Below, piece after piece: positions 33,478-45,008 of a DNA stretch of 64,000 bases; position 1 is the stretch's first letter, and every line of letters starts with the position of its first letter. The notes beneath the pieces are model-generated. The model did not search any database. It was not told where the DNA came from and saw only the letters and a program-made list of their open reading frames with translations. A program made the position numbers and the translations under genes. Source of the DNA: Melieria omissa (Eukaryota > Arthropoda > Insecta > Diptera > Ulidiidae); assembly GCA_963971225.1 (NCBI GenBank), contig OZ020268.1:11295032-11359031 (forward strand), in the 5' to 3' direction.

Positions 33478-35487
33478 GTCAACATTTCGTTTACAAAGTA
33501 TTTTACCTACAAAGCATCCTACAGCACTTACATGAAAACCTACTGGACATTTTATTTACAAGAATTTTACTGACAAGGAACCTTAAAGAAAGTAAGGTAT
33601 ACTTTCTAAGATGCTTCAAAATATAGAGAAAGTAATAAGATCCTTTGGTATTATAGTACACTGTGCCTTATTGGCTTTAAGGAGTCATGATACTACAACA
33701 TAATCCAAAAATTGAAAAATTAGAAAATTAAATTGTTTACTAACTTGTTTGATGTGTTGGTTTGTCGATTTGGTGGCGTGAGCGGCAACAAGTGCTGCTC
33801 AAGGACCGCGAAACCAATAGTGGGTACGAGCATCGAACGATGTCGAAGCATGCGCACTAACCACATTGCGCCCGCACTCTCACTTTCTCGCTTTCTCGCT
33901 GTTTTGGGCTGTTTATTTGGCCCCGCTCAAGGACACATTCGCGTCCCTGTCCTTGTCGCAGCGTAATAATGTTCATTGTTGTTCAGCGATGAATGAATGT
34001 AAACTGATGCTGTTTTTGTTGTTGTTGATGGCCATTAGTGTAGCGATTGTAGTCGGATTAAATTTGTCTTTATTATAAAGAGCAAAAGGTGAGATTTGAG
34101 ACAGGCGCTTAGCGTGCAATGCCTTAGGTCCGGCGTTAAGTGCAAATGCGGCTGTAAAAACGGCTGTAATAGACAAATTACAAATATGACTGGCTGGGAG
34201 AAAATTGCTGTACAATTTAATATTTGTACCTGAATTTGTTTAAATTATGTAATAAAATTTTTACATCACTCGAGCTGACCTAACCTAACTTATGCATTGG
34301 AGATTGTGGGGTAATCAATGTATGTGCAAATAAATAAATAAAAAATGCATTAATTTATTTATTAGTTAGTTAGTTACTGGTTAGTTCTCATAATCAGGCG
34401 GCAAAGTTTGCATTTGTTTACTTTAGTGGTTTTATTGTATTAGACTAAAAAGTAGAGGGTCTGGCGTTCGAAACTTGACTCAACTAACATTGACAAGTTG
34501 TGCTCTGCTGGCTGTAGTCCTAGAAATCAGTACTTGCAGCCTTTAATAGGTTCCATAAGATACTCTGGACCTCGATCATTTGGGTCGTCAAATAAGAAAA
34601 ACTTACAAGAAATCTTCTGAGATTCGTAAAAGGGTTCAGGAACTTGTCAGAACTGATTGTTTACGGGTTAGTCCTAGGAGAGTAAGTACAACCTTTCACT
34701 AGGTATTTTTTCCACCAGGAATTACAATTTCAGTTTAAAGTTAGAAATCAATAAGAAACATTTTAAATAAAAGCTTTTCGTTTTATGTAGAACGAGAAAA
34801 TCAACGATTGCTTCTATAACTAACAACGACATTACTTTTAGCATTTGTTTGCCTATACAGAAGAACAGTGGCGCACCCTCCTGGTTTTGGGTTCAACCCT
34901 CCCCCAAACATAAAATTTTGCTGGTACATAATATGGTTTCGAATTTTATTCGGCTGAAAAGTTGTACGCAAAATTCAATCGATCAACAATCTTTGGATAA
35001 ATGAAGACATGGATAAGACAGACAGACAGTTTATTTGCGTACATAACATCAAGTTTGAAACCATTTTCTCTACATACAAATTTTCTCTCCAATATATACC
35101 TATACAAAAGTACCAACTTAAGCATCTATTGATGTATGTGTGTGTAAAATTTCGGCGCGCTAAGCTGCCTTGTGGTAATGATTTGTGCTTTAAAATTGTC
35201 AATCAATGCAGCAGCCGACCATGTAGGAACAACGCAATACATACACACACACATGTATAGTACATACAATACCTACATATAACAACAACGCAGGCGATGT
35301 TTATCTGTTATTGAACTCACTTCATGTACTTTTTTGTGCTCACTAATGGATTTGAACTCGGGAATTTGCGCACAAGAACAGAGAAAGGTAAGTGGGAAGG
35401 TGGGTAGGTGAGTATGTATGTATGTATGTATATGTAAGTAGCTGGGTATGAAACATGCCAATGCTTCCGGTCACCGATATCTACGAG
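33478..35487. other. Non-coding; possible DNA-transposon end near 34865
   Basis: The phrase acagtggcgcaccctcctgg (34865-34884), followed by ggttcaaccctcccccaaac, resembles ends of common insect DNA transposons, but no second end was found. (TATG)n sequence lies at 35410-35440. No gene recognised. Confidence 0.3.
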
Positions 35488-35683
35488 TAGAGTAAGTTCG
35501 GGTAATGTGATATACCTGTTTGTTTCGCGGCGATTCCCTACACACTTTGCCTGAAACGAAACTTTTTTGGTCCCATATTGCTCACTGACGCATTACCTAT
35601 TTAGTATATCTAAGATTATTAACTCTTTATTATTAACTCTGAGTTGTTTAATTACAAATTAAAATATTCAAATATTGGCGTCT

Positions 35684-36029
35684 GATAAAAGTGGCAGCCG
35701 TCATAGCTCAGCTGGCTAGAGCGTTGGGCCGCGAGTCAAATGCGATGCTGGAACCGAAGGTTCAATACTCCGTTGTGCTAACACCGAAAAAAGAAAAAAC
35801 TACAATTTTTCTTTCGGCGGCTGTCCTCTCAGCAGGAAATGGCAAACCTTTGAGAGTAAAAATTGGCTATGAAAAAGCTGCCAACTCGCCGTTCGGAATC
35901 GGCATAAAACTGTAGGTCCTTTTCATCCGTGTACAGATTCACACGCACAACATGGATGGTTGCGGGTAGCTAGGCCTTAGTCTCGTGATCGGGCTGTCGT
36001 GCCAGTCAAGAAGAAGATAAAAGTGGCAG
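35684..36029 (+). mobile_element. tRNA-derived SINE with perfect 14-bp TSD
   Basis: The 14-mer gataaaagtggcag flanks the insert at 35684-35697 and 36016-36029. The head has a polymerase III A box (tagctcagctgg, 35704-35715) and a B box variant (ggttcaatactcc, 35759-35771). The body carries phrases familiar from fly SINEs: ggaaatggcaaacc, gccgttcggaatcggcat and aaaactgtaggtcc. It ends in aagaaga. RNA polymerase III would transcribe it from the internal boxes, and a LINE would supply the enzymes. Confidence 0.9.
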
Positions 36030-36058
36030 GTAATGTGATATACCCGAAGAAACGTTAT

Positions 36059-36586
36059 TTAACCCTTTCCTTCCCATGGTAGCCATATGGTTACCAAATT
36101 CAAATTTGGAATTTCGATGTATAATTTTCGATTTTTCCCCATTCTATGAATTGTATCGCTTAAAAGAAACATTGTTCTGAGCTTTTTCAGCAAAATAAGT
36201 AGTTTGTTTTTATGGGAACATTGAAAATTGTTAACATTTGTGCAACGGTTCCTGCTCGACAGGGCAGCAGAATTAAATGGCAAAAATGTAATATTGCTCT
36301 ATGTTTAACAAAGGACACCAAATAACTCTAAAATTCTAACAAATAACTCTAAAAACTTGTAAATAAGGGACATTTTGTTTTCATATAAAATATGTTTTAA
36401 TTTTGCTTCATAAAAGCCCAGTGTAGTCTAATGTAGTATGGCTACCTCCTCCTCGCACCTCCCACTGGAAAGTCAAAACCATTTTAAATATGATGCAAAA
36501 TACTTTCAAATAGTTCTCTCGTTTCAAATAACCAACTTCCAAATTGTTTCTATGGCTATTTCATAATTCGGGAAGGAAAGGCTTAA
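36059..36586. mobile_element. TTAA-flanked MITE, ccctttccttccc family
   Basis: Element 36063-36582 starts ccctttccttccc and ends gggaaggaaaggc, with TTAA at 36059-36062 and 36583-36586. The CCCTTTC start and TTAA fit piggyBac-type movement. It sits inside the TA element at 35488-37993. No transposase frame. Confidence 0.82.
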
Positions 36587-36994
36587 CAGACCTATTGGTT
36601 GCAAACTTGGTGAAAATATTTCAAATACAAAAAAAAAACATGGTACAACAATTTTGCGGTTTCCAAAAAACTCGCCGAATTTCTCTACTGTTCCTTATAT
36701 TTCCGAAGTCGCTGATAACGAATATGTAATTATTTTTTTCGGGTCACCTCTAGTTTGGGTTTTACAGGGTCTTGAAGTTACAAGCTACACCATAATTAAA
36801 AAATTAATTTATATGGTCGAACTTATCCTTGTCTAACAATATTGGTATCAAAAGAAAGATAATTATATCTCCAACTCAAATCAAATAATTTTTTTTAATT
36901 ATCCTAGTGGAAGGATATAAAAATGTCCTGTAAAAAATGTATCCTTTATTATCTTGGAAATTTTTCTACAAAAAAAATTGAAAAAAATATATTA

Positions 36995-37740
36995 TATCAG
37001 GTGTACAACTTTGCTTCCGCCGTTTTTTTTTCAAAATTAAAAGCTTTATTGCGAAAAAGTGCTTACAGATGTATTATTCAAAGTATTGTCCGTCGCTAGC
37101 GACAACTTGCTCCCATCTTTCCGGCAATTTTCGGATCCCGGCTCAAAAAAAGGAGTCCTCTTTTGACGCTATCCATGAAGCAATCCATTTTTCCAATTCT
37201 TCGAAGGATTGAAAATGTTGATCTGCCAGGCCGTGTGCCATCGAACGGAATAGGTGGAAGTCAGAAGGGGCGACATCTGGGGAATACGGCGGGTGGGGCA
37301 AGACTTCCCATTTCAGCGTTTCCAGGTACTTTTTGACCACTTTTGCGACGTGAGGCCGAGCATTGTCGTGTTGGAGGATGACTTTGTCATGTCGCTCTTG
37401 ATATTGTGGCCATTTTTAAAACGTTGAAACCACTCCCGACACGTTCTTTCACTCAGAGCAGCATCACCGTAAGTTTCTGAGAGCATTCGATGCGCTTTTT
37501 TTTCGAATTGTAACAGAAAAGTAAAACTTCCCGCAAATGGCGAGAATTGGGCACATAAACGGACATTTTCGAGCGTGAATAATACGAAAACAAGAACAAC
37601 TGTCACTGAAACGGCGATGACAATTCGTTAGGCACTGTCCACACTCACTTTAAAGGCATTACCATCTATGTATTTCAACCAGCCTCAGCCGGTACAGCCA
37701 CCTATCGGAAAACGGCGGAAGCAAAGTTGTACACCTGATA
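36995..37740 (-). mobile_element. Internally deleted mariner
   Basis: Element 36997-37738 has TIRs tcaggtgtacaactttgctt with TA on both sides. The TIR is related to the mariner at 31858 (shared ggtgtacaa and ccgccg). The 742-bp size against about 1.3 kb shows a large internal deletion. Confidence 0.92.
37060..37570 (-). pseudogene. Mariner transposase, deletion joins HTH to catalytic C-half
   Basis: On the minus strand an N-terminal part (AHRMLSETYGDAALSERTCR, EWFQRFKNG) joins directly to a C-terminal part that reads, in a second frame, QHDNARPH (second catalytic Asp) and then WEVLPHPPYSPDVAPSDFHL (third Asp). The segment holding the first catalytic Asp is deleted, and frames are shifted. 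Typical mariner D,D34D architecture is implied for the parent. Not functional. Confidence 0.88.
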
Positions 37741-37993
37741 TTATAAAAAACAATAGTAATTTTGTTAAGAAGCGTACCTTGCAAACTCATAATCGATATC
37801 AGTGATTTACTTTGCTTGACCTCGAACTTTTTAATAACTTTTTTTAAGCAAACACATCCAAAATCACGCAGCATGAGTTGTTTAGTTGCTACGATGTTTT
37901 AAAAAGGTTAATTTTGAAAAAGGACAACGCATTTGTGAAATAAGCCACTTTATCACATTGCCCGACCTTATCACATTACCCCAACTTACTCTA

Positions 37994-40900
37994 CCAGGAT
38001 TGTTCTCAGGGGAGCGTTGCCTTTGCAATTGCACTTCATCTCAAAATAATGAAAATAACAAATTCAACAATAACAAGAGTGTGGGAAATGTGTATACATA
38101 TATGTACTTTTGTATGTACAAATATACTTGTATAGTTGTACGCATTGGAAATATGAGGTAACAACAGCGGCACAATGAAAATGTGCGCAAATATTTGTGT
38201 ATATTTTTCTTTTGTTCCACAGTTAAATAGCAAACATTTGTATAAATTGAAAATTTCTGCTACAATTATTGTGGTTTTTTCCCTAACAAAGCCAAGTCAC
38301 GAAAGATACAAATTGCTTTTCAATCAGACACGTTCTGAACATTTTAATGTCTATTGAAAGGTTGTTTACGATTTCAACAATACGGAATTTTATATTTGTT
38401 AAAATATAATACAATTCACATCATCTGTGTAGTAATTGATGTGAGTAATTGTGTGTTGTACATTAAATTCATTACACAATTACATTGCCTGCCCAACAAA
38501 TTAACAACTTAAGCGATAATTAAGCGCACATTTGCATTCAATTTGTTGTGGCTTACGGCAAAAGCCACACGGCAGTGCATCATTACACCAACAGCAACAG
38601 CAACACCAATGCAAAGGCAAACTCACACACACAGACATAGTCACGCACACTTACGTACATTTTTGCGCGGAATTAAATTTATCTGACGCAGTCGGGCCAA
38701 ACGGCATATAATTATTATAATGAGCATAAACAAAAACACACGCACACACACACATACAGTCACACGTACAGTCAGACATACAGTCACCTATACTAGTGTA
38801 CAGACTAATCTTAAAATCGTACATGTGTCAATGTGGCAGCCTTGTTTGTGGGCTGCAGGATGCTCACTTCAGTGGGTTCAGATCTTCAAGTTTTAGCTGC
38901 TTGGTGCCAATCTTGTATACCTGCATATGCAACGTCATTGATAAGCCAACACACACACATACATATACATACATACATATACACATACATATACACATAC
39001 ACATGAAGTAGAAGTAAGGTTATCCTCCAAGAAATGTCAATAATTTTCAAATTTATTTAGAGATTTTTGAGTAATGTCCAATAGGAAAGTGCAGAAGAAG
39101 TACGAGGTCTAGCCACCTCCTGGAATTAAGATGCTTTCTTCTTCTTTTATATTCAGTTGTTTAATTTCAAAATACTCTCAAGACTTCAAACTTTTTTACT
39201 ATGTAAACAACCAAAAGCAGCTTGATTCCTGGAGCTGTTTCTGGGTTAAAACATCCACAAAGTGGCATGTTGCCATGTGCCAACCAAATGCGAAAAGGGT
39301 GACAAAAAATTACCATTATTAATAAAAAACAAAGGATGTTGAAAGTAAAGATTAGGAAACAGATTTGCAGGACAGCATTTGGAATCTTTTCAGTTTTTTC
39401 AGATTTTTATGGATGAAAGTCTGTGGAAATCATTTTATTTATAAACCAACCCAACGGCCACTTATCTGCACTCATATCTAAACATGTGTGTGTGTGTGTG
39501 TGTGTGTTCGAGTGGCTGTGTCGGCAATGTGTTTGCTCGTGCTGAAGTGTCTTTGATCAAGTGTTTTTCACCATAAATCTGCAGCACATGTGTACGAGTG
39601 CTCAGCATCAGGCGAGGCCGTTTAACTTGGCATTTGGCAGCGTTTGCGCTGCAGACAAGTTTCGAGGATAATTGAAGCACGTGTCTGCGCTTGCCAAAAG
39701 GCAACAAAAACAACAATGCACACGAAATATAATACGTACAAATTTTGTTTAGGCGTTAAAACACACTGCATGCAACATTCCCGTCGGAGTTTGACGCGTG
39801 TCGGTGCAGCTGGCCGCAATTCCGGCACAAATTAAGAACAACATTGAAAGTTTGATTTGGGCGCCAGTTGGCTTAATTGGATTTTTTGTTGCTGATAATA
39901 TTGAGAACACTATTTGAATATGTTTTTAATTAAAGCAATTTGTGATTTTATTAAGTTGCTGGCAAAAAGCTACTTAGAAATTTCACTGAGAGTAGGAAGA
40001 CAGCAAGCAATGAATTCAAGATTCAAGTTGACTTTAGTGAGTGAAATTTGCAAGCAAAGCAAATTACTAAAAGAGGGGAAAACTCTGCAAGCTCACAAAT
40101 TAAGCAGGAAAATATTTTGGAAGGTCAGCGCGCCAGTTTTTTTTTAAGAATGTTAAAGATCAGCGTTCAGTATTAGGTGGGGAAAACTTATGTAATAAAT
40201 CTGAAGGTAGCATAAAGTTGATGAAGAAAAATTCATGTTTTTGTTCTACCGACATTGTCGTCAGGTTTTGTGTTGGTTGGGGTCTCATAGAGCAGTTTGG
40301 GGGGTCAATGGAACAAAATGAGTGTTGGACTTCGAAAAATGTTAACTTTACTATCGTTTGCTGGTAGTAATTCTTGCTGCTTTCCCTCTTCGACCTCAAG
40401 TCAAACAGACTTCTTTGGATAGATGATCACACTGAAAGAAGTTCTTTTATCTTCAATCGATTAAGTTGTATTTTTATTGTCTCTCCAATTTCTACTAAAA
40501 ACGCATTATGGATCTATGTACACATGTATCTATGCACACAAAATCAGAAAATAAGGTTGGCTATGTTAAACTTTTCAGTAAACTGGGGTTATTTTCTTTA
40601 CTTTGCCTTTCCAGGCTGAATTAATGGGCAGATTGGAGACCTCGAAGTGGATTTCTTTTTACATAATCCACATAATGTGTAAGACCATTTATTCTGCTAC
40701 TCAGGCAGTAATCAAGTCGAAACGTCAAAACCAACCAAGAGGCTATGCAGACAAGAAGAGATTCAGATAACGACTCAGTCTAGATGGGAACTCAATCAGC
40801 ATAGTGGTTGCTGTATTACCATAGGGTTAGGAAAAGGGTTACCATAAAACAACTTTTGTCATGGTTGATCATTCCTAAGAAGATGAGGGAGCGGTCCTAC

Positions 40901-41225
40901 ACTTTTTGTACCAATATCCAACCATGGTCTGGAAAAGGCCCCACATCTGTTTTTCCTCGTTCTACACCAGCCAAACTAATCTTTCAACTATTGACTTTAG
41001 GGAGATAGCAGAATTCATATTGAAATCCTTGTGATTCCAGGCTACAACAAGGTTCTTCTTTGTGTTTTAGTGAGCTTTGTTCAGCAGAAGGCTGCCACTC
41101 CAGTCCAACTAAGCTTCTTTCCAACCTCAAACGCCAGTTGAGTCTAAGGCCAAGTTGTCTAATTTGTCCAAGTTGCTTTTCTTGTGTCTACATCAATTTT
41201 TGCCGAAATTGATTGTTAATTTTCT
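37994..41225. other. Non-coding with CA and CATA microsatellites
   Basis: CA-rich runs lie at 38620-38660 and 38735-38790, (CATA)n at 38945-39003, and (GT)n at 39484-39507. No known protein in the overlapping frames. Confidence 0.35.
38945..39003. repeat. (CA)/(CATA)n microsatellite
   Basis: Alternating cacaca, cataca and tacata units over about 60 bases. Confidence 0.8.
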
Positions 41226-41645
41226 TTAACCCTTTCGACCCCGAATTTTACCCCGCGTCTCGATATTAGTTTTGGGTATTTAAAATGGTTTAAATAAATT
41301 TTGTATCAATATTTTTAATTACAGAAAAATTATTTAATATTTATGAAAAAATACAAAACTATCACTATTTGATTTAATTTAACAATTGCTAAGGAAACAG
41401 GGTTTTGATCAAACGCGCCCAATTCGTAGACTTCAATTAGAACACAAATTATTATGCAAATTATTGGAAATTATTTTAGAAATAACAGTAAAATTTTTGG
41501 GATTTACTTTGAATTCAGTTTTAAAAATATTAATTTGTTGGTGCCAACTTAAATTAAACTCATAAATCAGTCGTAGCTTTTGCTATAAGATGATAAATAA
41601 GTGAAGTTGCTCTCAGGCAACTAAGTATGAGGTCGAAAGGCTTAA
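41226..41645. mobile_element. TTAA-flanked MITE, second copy of the 21491 family
   Basis: Element 41230-41641 starts ccctttcgaccccg and ends ggtcgaaaggc, with TTAA at 41226-41229 and 41642-41645. It is the inverted, shorter relative of 21491-22512: shared phrases include gttgcctgagagcaacttcac and tctaattgaagtctac on the reverse strand. It lacks the nested MITE present in the other copy. Confidence 0.87.
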
Positions 41646-43019
41646 GGTGACTTTATTTGAGAAACTCTACAAAGCATAACCTACAACAACGAACAGGGCA
41701 TCAGTGCTGTTCCAAAAAATGAATATAACTCGAATCGTGTTAATCCTCGTTGATGTGAGCAAAATGATTCCTGCACTCTTTATACATTTTTTCATAAAAT
41801 TTCGCAGCGTTGAGGCATTTGCTATTTCCCAATTAAACTCTCCTATTTATACTCAATGGTTTATGTTTATAAAAAATTCAAAATAGTAATGTTTCACTTT
41901 GATTTAAATTTAATCAACACAAATTTTAAGCGACCTAAGTGACAAAACTTAAGTAAATCGAATTTAAGTGCAAAGTAATTTAATGAATAATGTCCATTCA
42001 TGTTTAGCACTTTGATTCAATGCAATTTCGAAAACACACACTTACTTATATGTAACACATGTACATACATATTGTAGAGGTTGTGTAAAATATTCACACA
42101 ATTGAATTTAATTTAATAAAACATTTTACGGTAAATGCCAATAGTTTAATAGATGTTTAACAGTTCTAACATGTTAATGCATATGAGCCGTGAAGGTCAA
42201 CAATTTATGGGTTTAAAATGTAATATAATAAATAAATTGTGTTTTAGTTTTAATTACAATAAATTCCAACACATTTTACTATGGGAAATGGAATTAAAAG
42301 TTGCTGCATGTGGAAAAATTTGAAAATAGCAAATGTCGCGGAAAATTAATTATAAATTCAATTAAATGGGTTTTGGTAAAAGAAAAAAAAATTAAAAATT
42401 AAATAATAATAAAAAATTAATTAAATTAAAACATTGAAAGAAAAATTAATAAAACAATTCTGCGTAAATGCTCGTAGATACAAAAGTAATGTTTATAGAG
42501 ACCTTGCACATATATGGTTAAGGAAGAAGCTTCCAGACTGACTGTTAGACGTTGAATACGCCTTTATGGCAAAGAAAAGTTATTTAGAGAGATGAAAAGA
42601 AATAAAATGAACAAAATCTAGTTCAAATCAAACAAGATTTCTCAAGATTCGTACTTAAAAAATTCTGCCTCCCAACCTTTGCAGCCTTTCAGAGCCAAGG
42701 AAGTCGTGCACACCGGCTTTAAAAGTCAACGAACAAATTCAACGAACGCATAAGAAACACTGGCACCATCTCTAGAAACCAGTGAAATTTAGGAACAATC
42801 TACGATCGATAGAACCCATCAGCATGCTTTGCGCTTTCATAGAAAATCATCACCTAAGGAAGCCAAGTTCATAGTTAAATAAATGACTGGGTTCAGGGTT
42901 CAACTGGTTACTATTCAACTTATTACCACCAAAACCACGTCTTGACTCAAGTGAATGCGCGGGTTCATGTTTTGATGTAAATTCTCGAGAAGATCAGGAT
43001 TCAGTTCGTTAATTTTCAG
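41646..43019. other. AT-rich non-coding
   Basis: No repeat or gene recognised. Low-complexity A/T around 42380-42440. Confidence 0.35.
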
Positions 43020-43290
43020 CGTAGTGATGTACCTCGTGACCTATTAGAGCTAAGGTTGAATGTCGTGGACGCTCTGTGTGCAGATGATGAAGTTTTGCCG
43101 AAAAACAATAACATCTCTTAAGGAGAAATGCTTCCTCAATTCAAGATGCACTCATATCTAATGGACTCGCGGTAAGCCTTACGTTAAGGTTTGAACAAAA
43201 ATGTGAAACGGCTCCTAGTTTAGGAACCGAACTCATTAAGACAGTTGAAAGCTTCAAATACCTAAGTAGAAGGCAAAATGGTTACAGAAA
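43020..43290 (+). pseudogene. Very decayed LINE reverse transcriptase fragment
   Basis: Fragments read VVDALCADDEVLP (compare the RT YADD box) near 43057-43095 and GTELIKTVESFKYL near 43222-43263, a phrase typical of the RT thumb region (TVExFKYLGS). Frames are broken. This is a weak but specific match. Confidence 0.45.
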
Positions 43291-44283
43291 TTGCGCAAAA
43301 AATCCACTGTGGCCAAAACAGTTTCACATTCAGCGAAAAATTCCCCAAAAGAGAGAAAATCTATAAAAATTATTAAACCTGTGATATTGTATTCATTCGC
43401 TTCTACACCAACTACGAAAAAAATGTAAAAAATATATGAAACTAAAATCTTAAACAAATAACGAAGGGTATGCTCTCAGCATATATAAATAGTATATGTG
43501 TGTGTGTGGTTATAAGTATTGTATGCATGTATGGGTGAATGCATTTCATGCTTGTATGAAATGGAAAGTGCTCTTTGCTGCACAGTTGAAAACAAGCTGG
43601 CAACAGGAAATGCGCTTTGCAGCTGGCAGTCAGCCACTACAGTCTCAGCCACTTATGCAGCCAATAATACGGCGCTCACTTGTGCGCGCGTGCGGTTTCA
43701 GTAAAAAAGCGTTAAAGAAATATTTTGCGCCACATTGGCTATTCAGAGTCTGAAATCGATATGCCAAGTGCAGTTTGCGTTAGCACTGAAATTCCATTTT
43801 CCAACGCTAAGCATTTAAGTTATGGCACAAAATGTAATGATTGCGGTCATGAAATGTTTCAAGGCTTATAAAAATATAATAACAATGATAGTTATAATAA
43901 ATGTCGGCTTAAACTATAAGGATAATAGTATTTTGAAAAAAAAAAAACAAATGATATTAAATTGATTTATTTTCCATAAACTTAAACAGCTTCAGGCAAA
44001 TAATTTGAAATGACTGAATAGGTAAAGAAATGGCACCAAAATGGCTTCGTCCCTTTTCTAAAGTTATTTCAATCTATGATACCAAACAAATTACAGTTCA
44101 TTTGATTTCTTAATTAATTTAATTTTATTGTTTTTAACTTAAGTTTTGTTCTTTAAATTGGTAGTGTTTCGTTTCTAATCATCATTCATTCTCATATAAT
44201 TTTTTCAAATTTATTTTCATAATAATAATACACCCTTTTCTAGAACTGAAATTTATATAAATGATAAGAAAAGCGCTTCAAGT
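43291..44283. other. AT-rich non-coding
   Basis: Nothing recognised. Confidence 0.3.
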
Positions 44284-44768
44284 CCTGTTCAGACAGCCAA
44301 ATAAATTAAGGCAATTTTAATATCATTGAGTTTATTGCTTTTGCTGTTCACACAGCTTAATTTAGCTTACACTTCAATTTAGCTGTTGTCGGTAATGCTA
44401 TCGAACGTGTTTTTGTTTTAACGAAAGAGGGTTTTTTTTAACAAAATTTATTGAAAATTTAGTAATATTTATTCAACATCTCTACTGCTGAACACATTTT
44501 GTAAAATTTAAGATTTTGAAATTGCAAAGAAAACAGATGTCAACAAACGTCTTTTGCCTTTGTCAGTTTATAATTTTTGTTTTAATTCGTTTTATTGTAC
44601 ATGAATTTCTTGAGCACAACACAGGGTTGCATGGAAAATCAAACTCAATTTATGTTCAATTTAGTGCTAATTGCAATTAGCTAAAATGTGATATTTGTAT
44701 GGCAAATTGAGCTCAATTTAGACCTAAAATGACAACAAATTGAGAAAATATTTGACTGTCTGAATAGG
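44284..44768. mobile_element. Candidate TIR element, cctgttcagacagccaaat ends
   Basis: Bases 44284-44302 match the reverse complement of 44750-44768 with two mismatches. Length is 485 bp and no coding capacity is seen. No TSD is evident. Confidence 0.5.
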
Positions 44769-45008
44769 TTATTGGTTAATTTAAGTGAATATTTAATTAC
44801 ATCTCAATTTAGTTGTTATCGATAATGTTATCGAACATGTTTTTTTGTTTTGACGAAAGAAAGATGTATTCCTAAAAACATTTATTGAACATTTAGTAAT
44901 ATTTGTTCAACATCCCTATTGATGAACACACATTTTAAACGAAATTTCAAAGCAAACAAATATCAACAAACTTGTTTTGCCGTTGTCAGTTTCTCATTTT
45001 TGTTATCA
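44369..45008. repeat. Direct repeat of about 210 bp, offset 430
   Basis: The segment 44369-44582 (tcaatttagctgttgtc, tatcgaacRtgttttt, tttagtaatatttRttcaac, atcaacaaac) recurs at 44797-45008 with scattered differences. The first copy is inside the candidate TIR element and the second lies just outside it. Confidence 0.75.

Larger units (their letters stand above)
35488..37993. mobile_element. TA-flanked non-autonomous element carrying three nested insertions
   Basis: The outer ends read gagtaagttcgggtaatgtg (from 35490) and, reversed from 37991, gagtaagttggggtaatgtg, with TA on each side (35488-35489, 37992-37993). The motif ggtaatgtgata recurs just inside both ends, a probable transposase-binding repeat. 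After removing a SINE, a TTAA MITE and a mariner, about 0.9 kb of host element remains without a clear transposase. TA TSD suggests the Tc1/mariner/pogo superfamily. Confidence 0.82.

Noticed and set aside
34865..34910. DNA-transposon end (acagtggcgcaccctcctgg)
   Set aside because: Only one end found; too short to assign a family or boundaries.
35697..35771. Functional tRNA gene
   Set aside because: A and B boxes are present, but the cloverleaf is not closed, the B box is altered and the sequence continues into a SINE body with a 14-bp TSD.
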